Shown: piece by piece, positions 1-6,575 of the stretch
Layout: each line of letters begins with the position of its first letter
Numbering within the stretch: the stretch's first letter is position 1
Virus record (IMG/VR): IMGVR_UViG_3300008448_005720
Coordinates: 1-30,007 of that record
Direction: 5' to 3' (one strand)
DNA length: 30,007 nucleotides
Source: a virus
Program-made: the position numbers and the translations under genes
Notes under the pieces: generated by a model
Database searches by the model: none
Seen by the model: the letters and a program-made list of their open reading frames with translations, nothing else
Told to the model about the DNA's origin: nothing

Positions 1-1072
1 GAAATCCTTGAGCACCATCAATGCCTTGAGAACCTTGAACGCCCTGAGCGCCCTGTGCACCTACGACTCCTTGTGCGCCCTGAATCCCTTGAGCGCCTTG
101 TGCTCCAGTATCACCTTCTGCACCAGTGAGTCCTTGAAATCCTTGAGCACCCTGTGCTCCCTGTGCACCTTGGGCACCAGTGAGTCCTTGAAATCCTTGG
201 TGCCCTTGTAATCCTTGTGCTCCAGCAGCACCTTGTACACCTTGGAATCCCTGTGAACCTTGAACACCTGCGTCACCTTGAACACCTTGTGCTCCTTGCA
301 GACCCTGGACGCCAATAGCACCTTGTGAGCCAGTGGCGCCTTGAGCACCAACGGCACCTTGCACACCCTGGAATCCTTGTGCACCCTGTGCGCCTACAAC
401 TCCTTGAAATCCTTGAGAGCCAGTTGCACCTTGAGCACCGACAGCACCCTGGACACCTTGTGAGCCTTGGACACCTTGAGAACCCTGAACACCAACAGAA
501 CCTTGGAATCCTTGTGCACCAACAGCACCTTGCGAGCCTTGAGCACCGACAGCGCCCTGTACACCTTGTGACCCTTGTGGACCTTGTGGACCAAAATCAC
601 TAATAGTGATTGTTCCGCCCATTGCCGCATGATTTTGGCAAACATAGTATAGAACACTTGGTGCATTAAATGGAACAGCAAATGCAATTGTCCCAACATC
701 ATCGCCGTTATTTGTGATGCCAGTGTTATAAACATTACCAGAACTATATGCACCAGGAACTGTTTGAATCCAGAATGGATGACCAGATGCATTTACACTA
801 AAGATATAACTAAAGCCGCGCAACAACAAGAGTGTTGGATTGTTTGAACCATCAATCACATATGCGCTTGTTCCGCTATTGGTCACATTAAAGGTTTTTG
901 CACCAGCGCCAGTCGCGCCTTGCACACCCTGCGAGCCTTGTGGTCCAGTTCTAGTATTATCAGTAACTACAACAATATCTGGATTAGAAGTTACTGAAAC
1001 TACACTATTAGTATTGGAGATTACTGAAACTATATTATCTGGACTAGGAGTTACTGTGACTATATCAGTCAT
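1..1072 (-). CDS. Collagen-like fibre protein with cupredoxin-like domain (C-terminus beyond window)
   Basis: Likely a virion fibre or tail-associated structural protein. The frame stays open for 357 codons from ATG at 1072 to the left edge, so the C-terminus is missing. Residues 1-42 are a Thr/Ser/Val-rich lead, followed by a few Gly-X-Y triplets (43-57). A globular domain of about 100 residues (59-157) carries H98 (GHPFW) and C145-x2-H148-x2-M151, the ligand pattern of a type I copper site. From residue 161 on, about 66 uninterrupted Gly-X-Y triplets follow, mostly G-A-Q and G-V-Q with almost no proline. The start overlaps the end of the upstream structural gene (ATGA), indicating coupled translation. 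The collagen fold and fibre role are inferred from the repeat; copper binding is a prediction. Confidence 0.85.
   Translation of the reverse strand, partial: MTDIVTVTPSPDNIVSVISNTNSVVSVTSNPDIVVVTDNTRTGPQGSQGVQGATGAGAKTFNVTNSGTSAYVIDGSNNPTLLLLRGFSYIFSVNASGHPFWIQTVPGAYSSGNVYNTGITNNGDDVGTIAFAVPFNAPSVLYYVCQNHAAMGGTITISDFGPQGPQGSQGVQGAVGAQGSQGAVGAQGFQGSVGVQGSQGVQGSQGVQGAVGAQGATGSQGFQGVVGAQGAQGFQGVQGAVGAQGATGSQGAIGVQGLQGAQGVQGDAGVQGSQGFQGVQGAAGAQGLQGHQGFQGLTGAQGAQGAQGAQGFQGLTGAEGDTGAQGAQGIQGAQGVVGAQGAQGVQGSQGIDGAQGF
2..592 (-). repeat. Collagen-type Gly-X-Y coding repeat
   Basis: About 66 in-frame Gly-X-Y triplets (residues 161-357 of the fibre gene) give a 9-bp-periodic, low-complexity DNA tract with many near-identical GGTGCTCAAGGA-like units. 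The same tract makes long spurious open frames in the other phases. Such tracts expand and contract by slippage or recombination, so length variation between relatives is expected. Confidence 0.9.
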
Positions 1073-1485
1073 CGTGTGACTTCTCCGTAGACATGAGCGT
1101 CACCAAAAAGAAGTTTAGTAACTGAGTTTGCAGTAATCAATTCTAGGTCATAAACATATGTTTTTCTAGGAATCTTGACAACAGAAGTTTCTGATAGTCT
1201 AACAGGAACAATAGTGCTGAGGTCAACACTAATATTAGCAGTTCTTGCTGCCGAAAGTTCTATCTGAAGAGTTCCATTTGCGCCGTCAGTGATGACTATT
1301 TCACCGTTTGCAGTTGTAAGAGTTTCTGCTGGCGTTGCTGCATCATATGATGAGCGAATCTGCATTCGAAGAGAATTAGAAGTGATGTTAGTCGGTGTGT
1401 TGTTTGCGTCCTTGATAGTCACCGTGAGACCGAAGGTAGAACCTTGCCAGATTTCAATGTTGTATTTGTTCTGAAGTATAGACAT
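1069..1485 (-). CDS. Putative phage structural protein (tail/baseplate or fibre-associated)
   Basis: This 138-residue soluble protein has no signal peptide or TM segment. The N-terminal part (IEIWQGSTFGLTVTIKD, then a segment ending LRMQIRSS) follows a pattern seen in small beta-rich phage baseplate or fibre-adaptor domains: a 'G-x-T-F' turn, a 'T-V-x-I-x-D' strand and a later 'M/R-x-Q-I-R' strand. The rest alternates short hydrophobic strands, fitting a beta-sandwich. The ATG at 1485 lies 41 nt downstream of a T4-like late box in the 49-bp leader, and its stop overlaps the collagen fibre start. It is therefore probably the first gene of a late structural operon and may be a partner of the fibre. 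The assignment rests on pattern and context, not on a clear family match. Confidence 0.6.
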   Translation of the reverse strand: MSILQNKYNIEIWQGSTFGLTVTIKDANNTPTNITSNSLRMQIRSSYDAATPAETLTTANGEIVITDGANGTLQIELSAARTANISVDLSTIVPVRLSETSVVKIPRKTYVYDLELITANSVTKLLFGDAHVYGEVTR

Positions 1486-1525
1486 TTGCGCGCCCCGATT
1501 CTCGATGGTGACTGGTTGTTCTTCT

Positions 1526-1533
1526 TATTTATT
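1526..1533 (-). promoter_or_regulatory. Candidate T4-type late promoter box (AATAAATA)
   Basis: The minus strand reads GAATAAATAAG in the short intergenic space between the endolysin stop and the structural gene start at 1485. It matches the T4 late consensus TATAAATA at 7 of 8 positions, and the expected start site leaves a leader of about 35 nt. Position and context support it; no late sigma factor (gp55 homologue) is visible in this window. Confidence 0.5.
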
Positions 1534-1534
1534 C

Positions 1535-2683
1535 TCACACTACAAATCCAGGCTTATAGACTGTCTTTCCATTTACTGTGACTGCAGTTAAACATTGTTT
1601 ACGATTAGTGCCTTTGGTTGTGTACGAAGCATGCACCCAGCCAGAGTTTGGACCTTCCTTCGGGTCATAGAACTCAAGAATGCATTGGTCGAATTCGCAA
1701 TTCTCAGAGACCCACTTCGCTAGTTGTGGATTCGCGAGTCCGTCGATCTCAAAGTCCACTGCCTCCCCGTTACAATGCTGAGACTTACTAGAGCCACCAA
1801 CAGCACTATTAAGGGCAGCACCACGATACCCAGAATTAATACGGACAGGTTTGCCAAAATGTTTACGGACAGGCTCAAGAATCTTTTCGCAGACAGTTTT
1901 AAGGTTTGCTGCATGATCAGGTCCAGGTGTATTATCAATTCGTTTACGGATAGCAGTTTCAGACTTTGTAAATTCACTCAATTTAAAGTGTTCAGATAAC
2001 TGCATGTCAGATGTGACTGCTAGAACAGGTGCCGCTGGTTTAACAACAGCAACTGGTGCTGGTGTAGCACTTGTAGCCCAGCCGATATACTTCTTCGTCT
2101 TTTCTGAGCGATCGGCAAGACCATGTGTGCCGCCATTGACTTTCTTTGTTAGAGCAAGAATTGCAGCATCAGTGACGCCTTGGTCGCAAATATTCCAAAG
2201 TTTGTTGCGCTCAAAGAAGAACATGGCTGACTCGAATGCCAGTTCACCAGCAACGAGATCTGGATTGCTCATGACATCTGGTCGTTTGCAGTAATCAGCA
2301 AAGGCTTTGTAGTTATCCTTACCAGTTAATTGCAATGCTCCACGACCACGGTATCTGAAGCCATCGCCCGATGCCTCAGGACCATTACCCATTCTTGATG
2401 CGTAGACGCGATTAGCAATCTTTTCTGGCTTGCGCTCATATTGCGCTGCCAATGCATCAGTTGGGAAATACTTCTTAAAGATACCACGGAGACCTTTAGC
2501 AGAATAATTTAGATTTTCTGAAAAGGCATTGAACCCACCTGTTTCGTGTGCTGTTTGAGCAAAGAAATGCGCAGCACGAACAGGTGAAAGTTTGTAGTAT
2601 GCCATTGCGGCTTTGAAGGTGCCAGCACCCCAAGACCCGTCGGCAGGAATTCCGATCTTAGTCTGTAGATTCTTAAGACTCAT
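1535..2683 (-). CDS. Two-domain endolysin: GH19 (chitinase-like) muramidase + M15 peptidase
   Basis: Peptidoglycan-degrading lysis enzyme of 382 residues. Residues about 1-200 form a GH19 domain: AHETGGF with probable catalytic E47, ENLNYSA at 56-62 and the substrate-groove segment YRGRGALQLTG (111-121). An Ala/Pro/Val-rich linker (about 203-223) leads to an M15_3-type zinc peptidase domain: SGYRGAALNSAVGGS (284-298), H303, D310 (AVDFE) and H351 (GWVHASY), which together make the H/D/H metal site. Known M15 phage enzymes cleave L-Ala-D-Glu or D-Ala-D-Ala bonds; which applies here cannot be told. No signal peptide, so a holin should be needed, and the two-TM protein just upstream is a good candidate. 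A strong GAGGTGA site precedes ATG 2683. Confidence 0.9.
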   Translation of the reverse strand: MSLKNLQTKIGIPADGSWGAGTFKAAMAYYKLSPVRAAHFFAQTAHETGGFNAFSENLNYSAKGLRGIFKKYFPTDALAAQYERKPEKIANRVYASRMGNGPEASGDGFRYRGRGALQLTGKDNYKAFADYCKRPDVMSNPDLVAGELAFESAMFFFERNKLWNICDQGVTDAAILALTKKVNGGTHGLADRSEKTKKYIGWATSATPAPVAVVKPAAPVLAVTSDMQLSEHFKLSEFTKSETAIRKRIDNTPGPDHAANLKTVCEKILEPVRKHFGKPVRINSGYRGAALNSAVGGSSKSQHCNGEAVDFEIDGLANPQLAKWVSENCEFDQCILEFYDPKEGPNSGWVHASYTTKGTNRKQCLTAVTVNGKTVYKPGFVV

Positions 2684-2691
2684 AATTCACC

Positions 2692-3027
2692 TCAAGCAAT
2701 GTGGTCGTCGATTTCCTCAACTGCATCTTGTACAGTCTCTGGTAATGGTGACTCTGGTGTTGGGTCGGCTGGCTTTTCGCCATCCTTCTTTTCACCAAGT
2801 TTAGCAATCTGCATGCCACCAAGTAGACCTACGAATGCACCGATTACGGTATTGAATGCTGGTCCGATGATTGCAAAAATATCCTTATTGTCGACCTGCT
2901 CATTCGGTAGGAAAATGCCAATCATAAGAACAAGAACAACAATCAATACAATGCTGGCAAGTGTGCCGATTGTAATTTTTAGAATCCAGCCTCTTAATGC
3001 CTGGTCTGCTGTTTGTAATAAATCCAT
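2692..3027 (-). CDS. Small two-TM membrane protein, candidate holin
   Basis: The 111-residue protein starts with a short amphipathic stretch, then has two hydrophobic segments (about 18-40, very Ile/Leu/Val-rich, and about 50-72, Gly-rich with VIGAFVGLLGG). A hydrophilic tail rich in Lys, Pro, Glu and Asp follows (78-111). Two TM segments, a charged C-terminus and a position 8 bp upstream of the endolysin gene fit a class II-like holin that would release the endolysin through the inner membrane. T4's own holin (gpT) is single-TM and unrelated, so the call rests on topology and synteny. GAGGT lies 8 nt before the ATG. It could instead be another inner-membrane phage protein. Confidence 0.6.
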   Translation of the reverse strand: MDLLQTADQALRGWILKITIGTLASIVLIVVLVLMIGIFLPNEQVDNKDIFAIIGPAFNTVIGAFVGLLGGMQIAKLGEKKDGEKPADPTPESPLPETVQDAVEEIDDHIA

Positions 3028-3032
3028 CGTGA

Positions 3033-3383
3033 TTACCTCTTACCGTATTTTAGATATACCATCGCGCCAGTCAATTCATCCTCTAGGATGATAGGCGCAT
3101 CCCTATTTTCTTTCGCGTACTGACGAATTGCTTCGCCGATCTCATCACGACCAACATAACTAGAATAATGTTCAAACTTTCTTTTTCCTAGTTTTGCTTT
3201 ATTAAATGCGTCAGACGAAACTACAAAGACTTCCTTGCCAGCGAACTTCTTGCGGCGAAGCATCTTTCCTTTTGTGGTCACACCCTTTGGAACTGGTGGT
3301 GTGTCTGGCTCAAGACCAGCAATCTGTCCACTGCCAACTGTGTTTACAATTGCTTCTTCTTGAATTTGTTTAAGTTTCTTCAT
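3033..3383 (-). CDS. Conserved phage protein with CTS-like N-terminus
   Basis: Function unknown. The 116-residue protein begins MKKLKQIQEEA, a short amphipathic leader ending in I-Q-E that resembles the T4 capsid-targeting sequence and prohead-protease site (see findings). NTVGSGQIAGLEPDTPPVPKG follows, a Gly/Pro-rich segment I recognise as recurring in small proteins of marine T4-like phages. The rest is basic (KGKMLRRKKFAGKEVFVV) with a mixed alpha/beta C-terminus (EDELTGAMVYLKYGKR). It sits 5 bp upstream of the holin-like gene, and the 57-bp gap behind its start is the longest in the window. A small internal or head-associated protein is plausible but unproven. Confidence 0.65.
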   Translation of the reverse strand: MKKLKQIQEEAIVNTVGSGQIAGLEPDTPPVPKGVTTKGKMLRRKKFAGKEVFVVSSDAFNKAKLGKRKFEHYSSYVGRDEIGEAIRQYAKENRDAPIILEDELTGAMVYLKYGKR

Positions 3384-3390
3384 ACAATAG

Positions 3391-3419
3391 TTGACTCGTA
3401 ATTCTTTTTATGCTATAAT
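3391..3419 (+). promoter_or_regulatory. Near-consensus sigma70 promoter pointing opposite to all genes
   Basis: The plus strand carries TTGACT (3391-3396), a 17-bp spacer and TATAAT (3414-3419), preceded by the extended -10 element TGC (3411-3413). It lies in the 57-bp gap between two minus-strand genes, so transcription from about 3426 would run antisense to the genes to its right. The motif is clear in the sequence; its use is not known. Confidence 0.5.
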
Positions 3420-3440
3420 GACTATGTCGACTGATAAGGA

Positions 3441-3830
3441 TTAGATCTCTCTGAGAATATCAACAATAGTATTATCTAGTTGTATATCGCTCGACCTAAT
3501 ATCTACTCCACGAATACCTTTGACTATACTTGGCATAGCCGAAGTGTATACTAGAAATGTCTTTAGTGCACTATAGTCCTTTTCGTTATTCCTTAGAAAC
3601 AATATTCTTGTACTAGCCTCAACTCCAAATACATTCTGACAAAGAATAAGGTGATTCAATAATAACCTTTCCTTCATCTCACCAGTCAAACGATACCGAT
3701 GTAGTAATCGTTTGATGTACCTGAATGTCTTGTAGTCTTCATCAAACTCACTTCGAATGCAGTTTGGCTTCTCGTAGCACTTGGCTGCATATAACAAAAC
3801 ATTTGCATCATTCAAATCATTAAAAAGCAT
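3441..3830 (-). CDS. Conserved phage protein (DUF7207-like)
   Basis: A 129-residue, mostly helical soluble protein. The N-terminal pattern (LYAAKCYEKPNCIRSEFDEDYK), the central RYIKRLL...LTGEMKERLLLNHLI block and the later TRILFL...ALKTFLVY block match, from memory, a small protein family widespread in T4-like phages (DUF7207 as I recall it). Its function is not known to me. It has no TM segment, signal peptide or catalytic motif that I can see. It is separated by 3 bp from the gene upstream and followed by the 57-bp gap, so it may end one transcriptional segment. Confidence 0.7.
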   Translation of the reverse strand: MLFNDLNDANVLLYAAKCYEKPNCIRSEFDEDYKTFRYIKRLLHRYRLTGEMKERLLLNHLILCQNVFGVEASTRILFLRNNEKDYSALKTFLVYTSAMPSIVKGIRGVDIRSSDIQLDNTIVDILREI

Positions 3831-3833
3831 AGA

Positions 3834-4292
3834 TTAATATTCGTTGGTGTTACCTGCATCATCATCGCGCTTACGATACCAGTCTGAGTGGCGAACTGGC
3901 ATCTCTTCGCGGTCTCCAAGAACCTCCTCGGAGTCCATATTTAATAGATCGTCCAGTTCGTCATTGGAAACAACCTGAGCATAACCGTCAACGAATCCAT
4001 CTTCACCTGTGTCATAGACAACATAAAGATGATAATTTGACTCACCAAGCATGTACACTAATTCAGCGCCAAGGTCTAGGAAGTTATTGGTCGCAGACTG
4101 TGGTAGCGGGAACCCATACTGCTCTGTGACACCACGCAATTGATTCAAGAAGATTGGTGCATTTTGATATGGCTTGTCAGTTAATGCGTCTAGATCGGCA
4201 TTAATCTTATCCATGTTTTGCTCTAGATAGCGAGCATCTACTTGGATGATATCATCAAATGCTTCGTTTAGAAACTCATTGAAGGTTTGCAT
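3834..4292 (-). CDS. Putative prohead internal protein with T4-type capsid-targeting sequence
   Basis: Function unknown, but the N-terminus MQTFNEFLNEA closely matches the T4 internal-protein capsid-targeting sequence MKTYQEFIAEA, which the prohead protease gp21 cuts after (L/I)-x-E. Here the predicted cut is after E10. This match decides the start: ATG 4292, preceded by GGTGA, is preferred over an in-frame GTG at 4301. The mature part is acidic and mixed alpha/beta (LGAELVYMLGESNYHLYVVYD, then FVDGYAQVV...DELDDLL), ending in a charged tail (WYRKRDDDAGNTNEY). It overlaps the gene upstream by 17 bp. If the leader works as in T4, the protein is packed inside the head and could be injected with the DNA. 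Confidence 0.75.
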   Translation of the reverse strand: MQTFNEFLNEAFDDIIQVDARYLEQNMDKINADLDALTDKPYQNAPIFLNQLRGVTEQYGFPLPQSATNNFLDLGAELVYMLGESNYHLYVVYDTGEDGFVDGYAQVVSNDELDDLLNMDSEEVLGDREEMPVRHSDWYRKRDDDAGNTNEY

Positions 4293-4734
4293 CTTTCTCA
4301 CCGTCTAGGTTTGGTTTCATATTAATCTTGTTCTTTTTGCCTTTAGCAATATCAATGGCTTTTTGCGCCACGACTGCACTTTTTGCAGTGTCTGCTGCCT
4401 TTCTAGCAACACGAGAAGCAATTGTTCCAGCCTGTTTGGTCTTTGCTCTGTCTTCTAGTTCTTGCGCTCTTCTTTCGACATCAAACTTTTGCTGCGCTCT
4501 TTTGACATATGGCTTCATTTCTTCGTTCATCTCGCCTTCCATGTAGTTAGCAGCCGTCAGAATGTAATCTTCAGCAAGAGTAATCTTGTTCTGAACCCAC
4601 TCTGGTAGATTCGACTCTGGCTTTAGCATGTCGTGCATTCTTTTAGAATTGGCGATAATGCTCTTCAACTGCGACTTTGCCATATCGCCTTCGTAGTCAT
4701 ATTCGCCTTTGTCTTGTGGTGTGATGTCTGGCAT
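4276..4734 (-). CDS. Conserved marine-phage head-region protein (EYDYEGDMAKSQL family)
   Basis: The 152-residue protein carries in its N-terminal half the block EYDYEGDMAKSQLKSI, continuing NSKRMHDML, LPEWVQNKITLAEDYI and TAANYM (residues about 11-64). I recognise this block as recurring, alone or inside longer proteins, in marine T4-like phages; its function is unknown to me. The C-terminal half (about 65-140) is strongly helical and rich in Ala, Lys, Arg and Glu, so a coiled coil or basic helix bundle is likely. Together with the lysine-rich end, this would suit a core or DNA-contacting head protein. It lies between the CTS-bearing gene and the 611-residue modular protein, which has similar composition. 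Confidence 0.65.
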   Translation of the reverse strand: MPDITPQDKGEYDYEGDMAKSQLKSIIANSKRMHDMLKPESNLPEWVQNKITLAEDYILTAANYMEGEMNEEMKPYVKRAQQKFDVERRAQELEDRAKTKQAGTIASRVARKAADTAKSAVVAQKAIDIAKGKKNKINMKPNLDGEKDANLQ

Positions 4735-4738
4735 GTTA

Positions 4739-6574
4739 TTAACCCTTGTTTAGTGCTTTCTTTTTAGCTGATGCAATACGAGCCTTGACAACATCACCAT
4801 AAGTGATCTTCTTTGGATTGCCGTGCATCTTGGCTAGACTTACTTCTGTGTCGGTTTCTGGTGTTTTGCCACCGACTTCTTCACCTACGACTCTAGTCAC
4901 CATACGATTAACTTTATCGATGCCTTTTTGTCCTTGGCGTTTCCCAATATAATCCATCGCTTTGTCTGATTTGCGATTTAGGCGATTTGCTTCCTTTTTA
5001 CCTTCTTTGTTGTGAAGATTTGAAAGACCAGAATAGTCACTAAATTCAATTGCTTTAACTTGACTTGCGGCAGCAGCTTTACGCGCTAGTCCTGGTGAAA
5101 TTTCATCAATCTGCTCGACTTCTTCTGGAAGATTTGGTTTTGGCGAACGATTATATATTGAGGTTTTTCCGCCAGACTTTATTCCATAAGAATCTTTGCC
5201 AACCCTTCTTGCAATAGCCTGTTTTGGTGTCTCGTGGCCACCACGGCGACCTAATACATCACCACTTGATACTCTTGTAGAGGAACCTGTTTCTGCCTTT
5301 CGAGCAGCTAATCTAGTTTCTTTATCGACAAATTCATCAATCTGCTCGACTTCTTCGTTTTTACCACCCTTCGCTGCGTAGTATGCACCAAGAGCCTGTT
5401 GAATGCGCTCTTTCTTGCTCTTTCCAGCAAACTTTGGATTGTCTGACTTGACGAAGTCGCTGATCCACTTTGATGCTGGGTCAGCGGCTGTTAGTTTTTC
5501 TTCGATATACTTCATCTCTGTGTCCTCTGTTTTAAGGCTCTTTAAATTGTTCTCATCAATTACAGGACCATCAAGTTCAACACTATCGCCAACATATTTA
5601 CGACCTGGTTCATATACAGGAAATTTTTGTGCTGGGCGTGTTTTTGCAACCTGTTTAGTCAATTGCTTGTTGGCAAATTTTCGTGCATCCTGGGTGTTGC
5701 GAAGTTTTCTGGCTGGATTTGGATTGCCTTCCTTTTCTGCACTCATAGCGACAGCAACGGCACTCGGCGTTAAGGGTCTTTTTTCTTGGCTGACCTTTAG
5801 ATACTTTTTATAATTAACTTCATCAACCTGCTCGACTTCCTCTTTCTTCATACTATCCTTCATTGCCTTGCGAGCAAGACCGCGAACATATCGATAACCC
5901 GCTGGTTGCTTTCCTGGTGGCATCTTTGGTTTCTCCTTGACTGGACCGCCGAGTAGTTCTGCAGCGTCTTCTTTCGCGCCCTCATCAACCTGCTCGACTT
6001 CTTCGTTTGTTTTAGCGGCTTGCTTTTTTGCATATTCTGCACGAGCCTGAGCAAGAACTTCCTCGCCACGCTTACGGCTGGCATCGCTTGCTGCTTTTTC
6101 TCTGTCAAATGCGCGTTGCAATTTGACGGCTGCACTCATGCGCTTTGAGCCTTCATCCACTTGCTCGACTTCTTCTTTCTTCATTGCTTTCTTTTCTTTA
6201 GCAGTCATTCCTTCATACGGGCTTAAAGAAACCTTTGGATTAAATCCTGCCTTGATTCCAGCAACAATTCCCTTTGCCGTTGACATGTTCGAACCAGCCA
6301 TAACACTTGAGCCACCAGAACCAGCAGCACCGATTGGCGCACGACCGCCCTTTGCCATATACGCTGCCTGGCGAGCAGCATTAATTGCTCTGACAGAGTC
6401 TGGCTTCACTTCTGACGCCTTTCTTGGAGCAACTTTGACTCGTTTTGCTGCAGCAGCAGATTTGCCTCCAGTTTGAACACTGGTAGACGGCATTTCCATG
6501 TTATTTTTCTTGTACCATGCCTTTTGGGCTGACTGCGACATCTTGTGCAATAGTGCTGGAATCTTTACTGCCAT
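4739..6574 (-). CDS. Modular basic polyprotein with five EEVEQ(V/I)DE linkers
   Basis: The 611-residue, Lys/Ala/Glu-rich protein has no enzyme motif. The acidic octapeptide EEVEQVDE or EEVEQIDE occurs at residues 134-141, 191-198, 245-252, 407-414 and 484-491, splitting it into basic modules of about 45-155 residues. The module at about 354-402 (LTAADPASKWISDFVKSD, then KFAGKSKKERIQQAL and GAYYAAK) and the GLARKAAAAS module at 494-503 are ones I recognise from other marine phage proteins. The repeats end in (V/I)-D-E, close to the (L/I)-x-E consensus cut by T4 prohead protease gp21, so it may be a precursor of several internal head proteins. GAGGAA precedes ATG 6574, and the gene directly follows the cupin-like gene. 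The processing model is inference. Confidence 0.75.
   Translation of the reverse strand: MAVKIPALLHKMSQSAQKAWYKKNNMEMPSTSVQTGGKSAAAAKRVKVAPRKASEVKPDSVRAINAARQAAYMAKGGRAPIGAAGSGGSSVMAGSNMSTAKGIVAGIKAGFNPKVSLSPYEGMTAKEKKAMKKEEVEQVDEGSKRMSAAVKLQRAFDREKAASDASRKRGEEVLAQARAEYAKKQAAKTNEEVEQVDEGAKEDAAELLGGPVKEKPKMPPGKQPAGYRYVRGLARKAMKDSMKKEEVEQVDEVNYKKYLKVSQEKRPLTPSAVAVAMSAEKEGNPNPARKLRNTQDARKFANKQLTKQVAKTRPAQKFPVYEPGRKYVGDSVELDGPVIDENNLKSLKTEDTEMKYIEEKLTAADPASKWISDFVKSDNPKFAGKSKKERIQQALGAYYAAKGGKNEEVEQIDEFVDKETRLAARKAETGSSTRVSSGDVLGRRGGHETPKQAIARRVGKDSYGIKSGGKTSIYNRSPKPNLPEEVEQIDEISPGLARKAAAASQVKAIEFSDYSGLSNLHNKEGKKEANRLNRKSDKAMDYIGKRQGQKGIDKVNRMVTRVVGEEVGGKTPETDTEVSLAKMHGNPKKITYGDVVKARIASAKKKALNKG
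5102..6175 (-). repeat. Five dispersed 24-bp direct repeats encoding EEVEQ(V/I)DE
   Basis: Copies lie at 5102-5125, 5333-5356, 5819-5842, 5981-6004 and 6152-6175. On the plus strand each reads close to TTCATCAAYCTGCTCGACTT followed by CYTC, with only a few substitutions, mostly synonymous (two copies encode Ile instead of Val). The DNA is more conserved than needed for the peptide, so recent duplication or recombination between modules is likely. Confidence 0.9.
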
Positions 6575-6575
6575 T

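Noticed and set aside
2-592. Idea that the 2OG-Fe(II) oxygenase hydroxylates prolines of the collagen-like fibre
   Set aside because: The visible Gly-X-Y tract has almost no proline, and the Y position is mostly Gln or Ala, so there is little substrate; the oxygenase also sits in a distant sugar operon.
61-792. Two minus-strand frames (61-384 and 394-792) and matching plus-strand frames through the repeat tract
   Set aside because: They are shifted readings of the Gly-X-Y repeat and cupredoxin region; the frame from 1072 reads through all of it without a stop and gives regular glycine spacing.
5403-5813. Long plus-strand open frames opposite the modular protein and other genes
   Set aside because: They mirror strongly biased codons of real minus-strand genes, lack ribosome sites and give low-complexity Ser/Leu/Phe-rich proteins.
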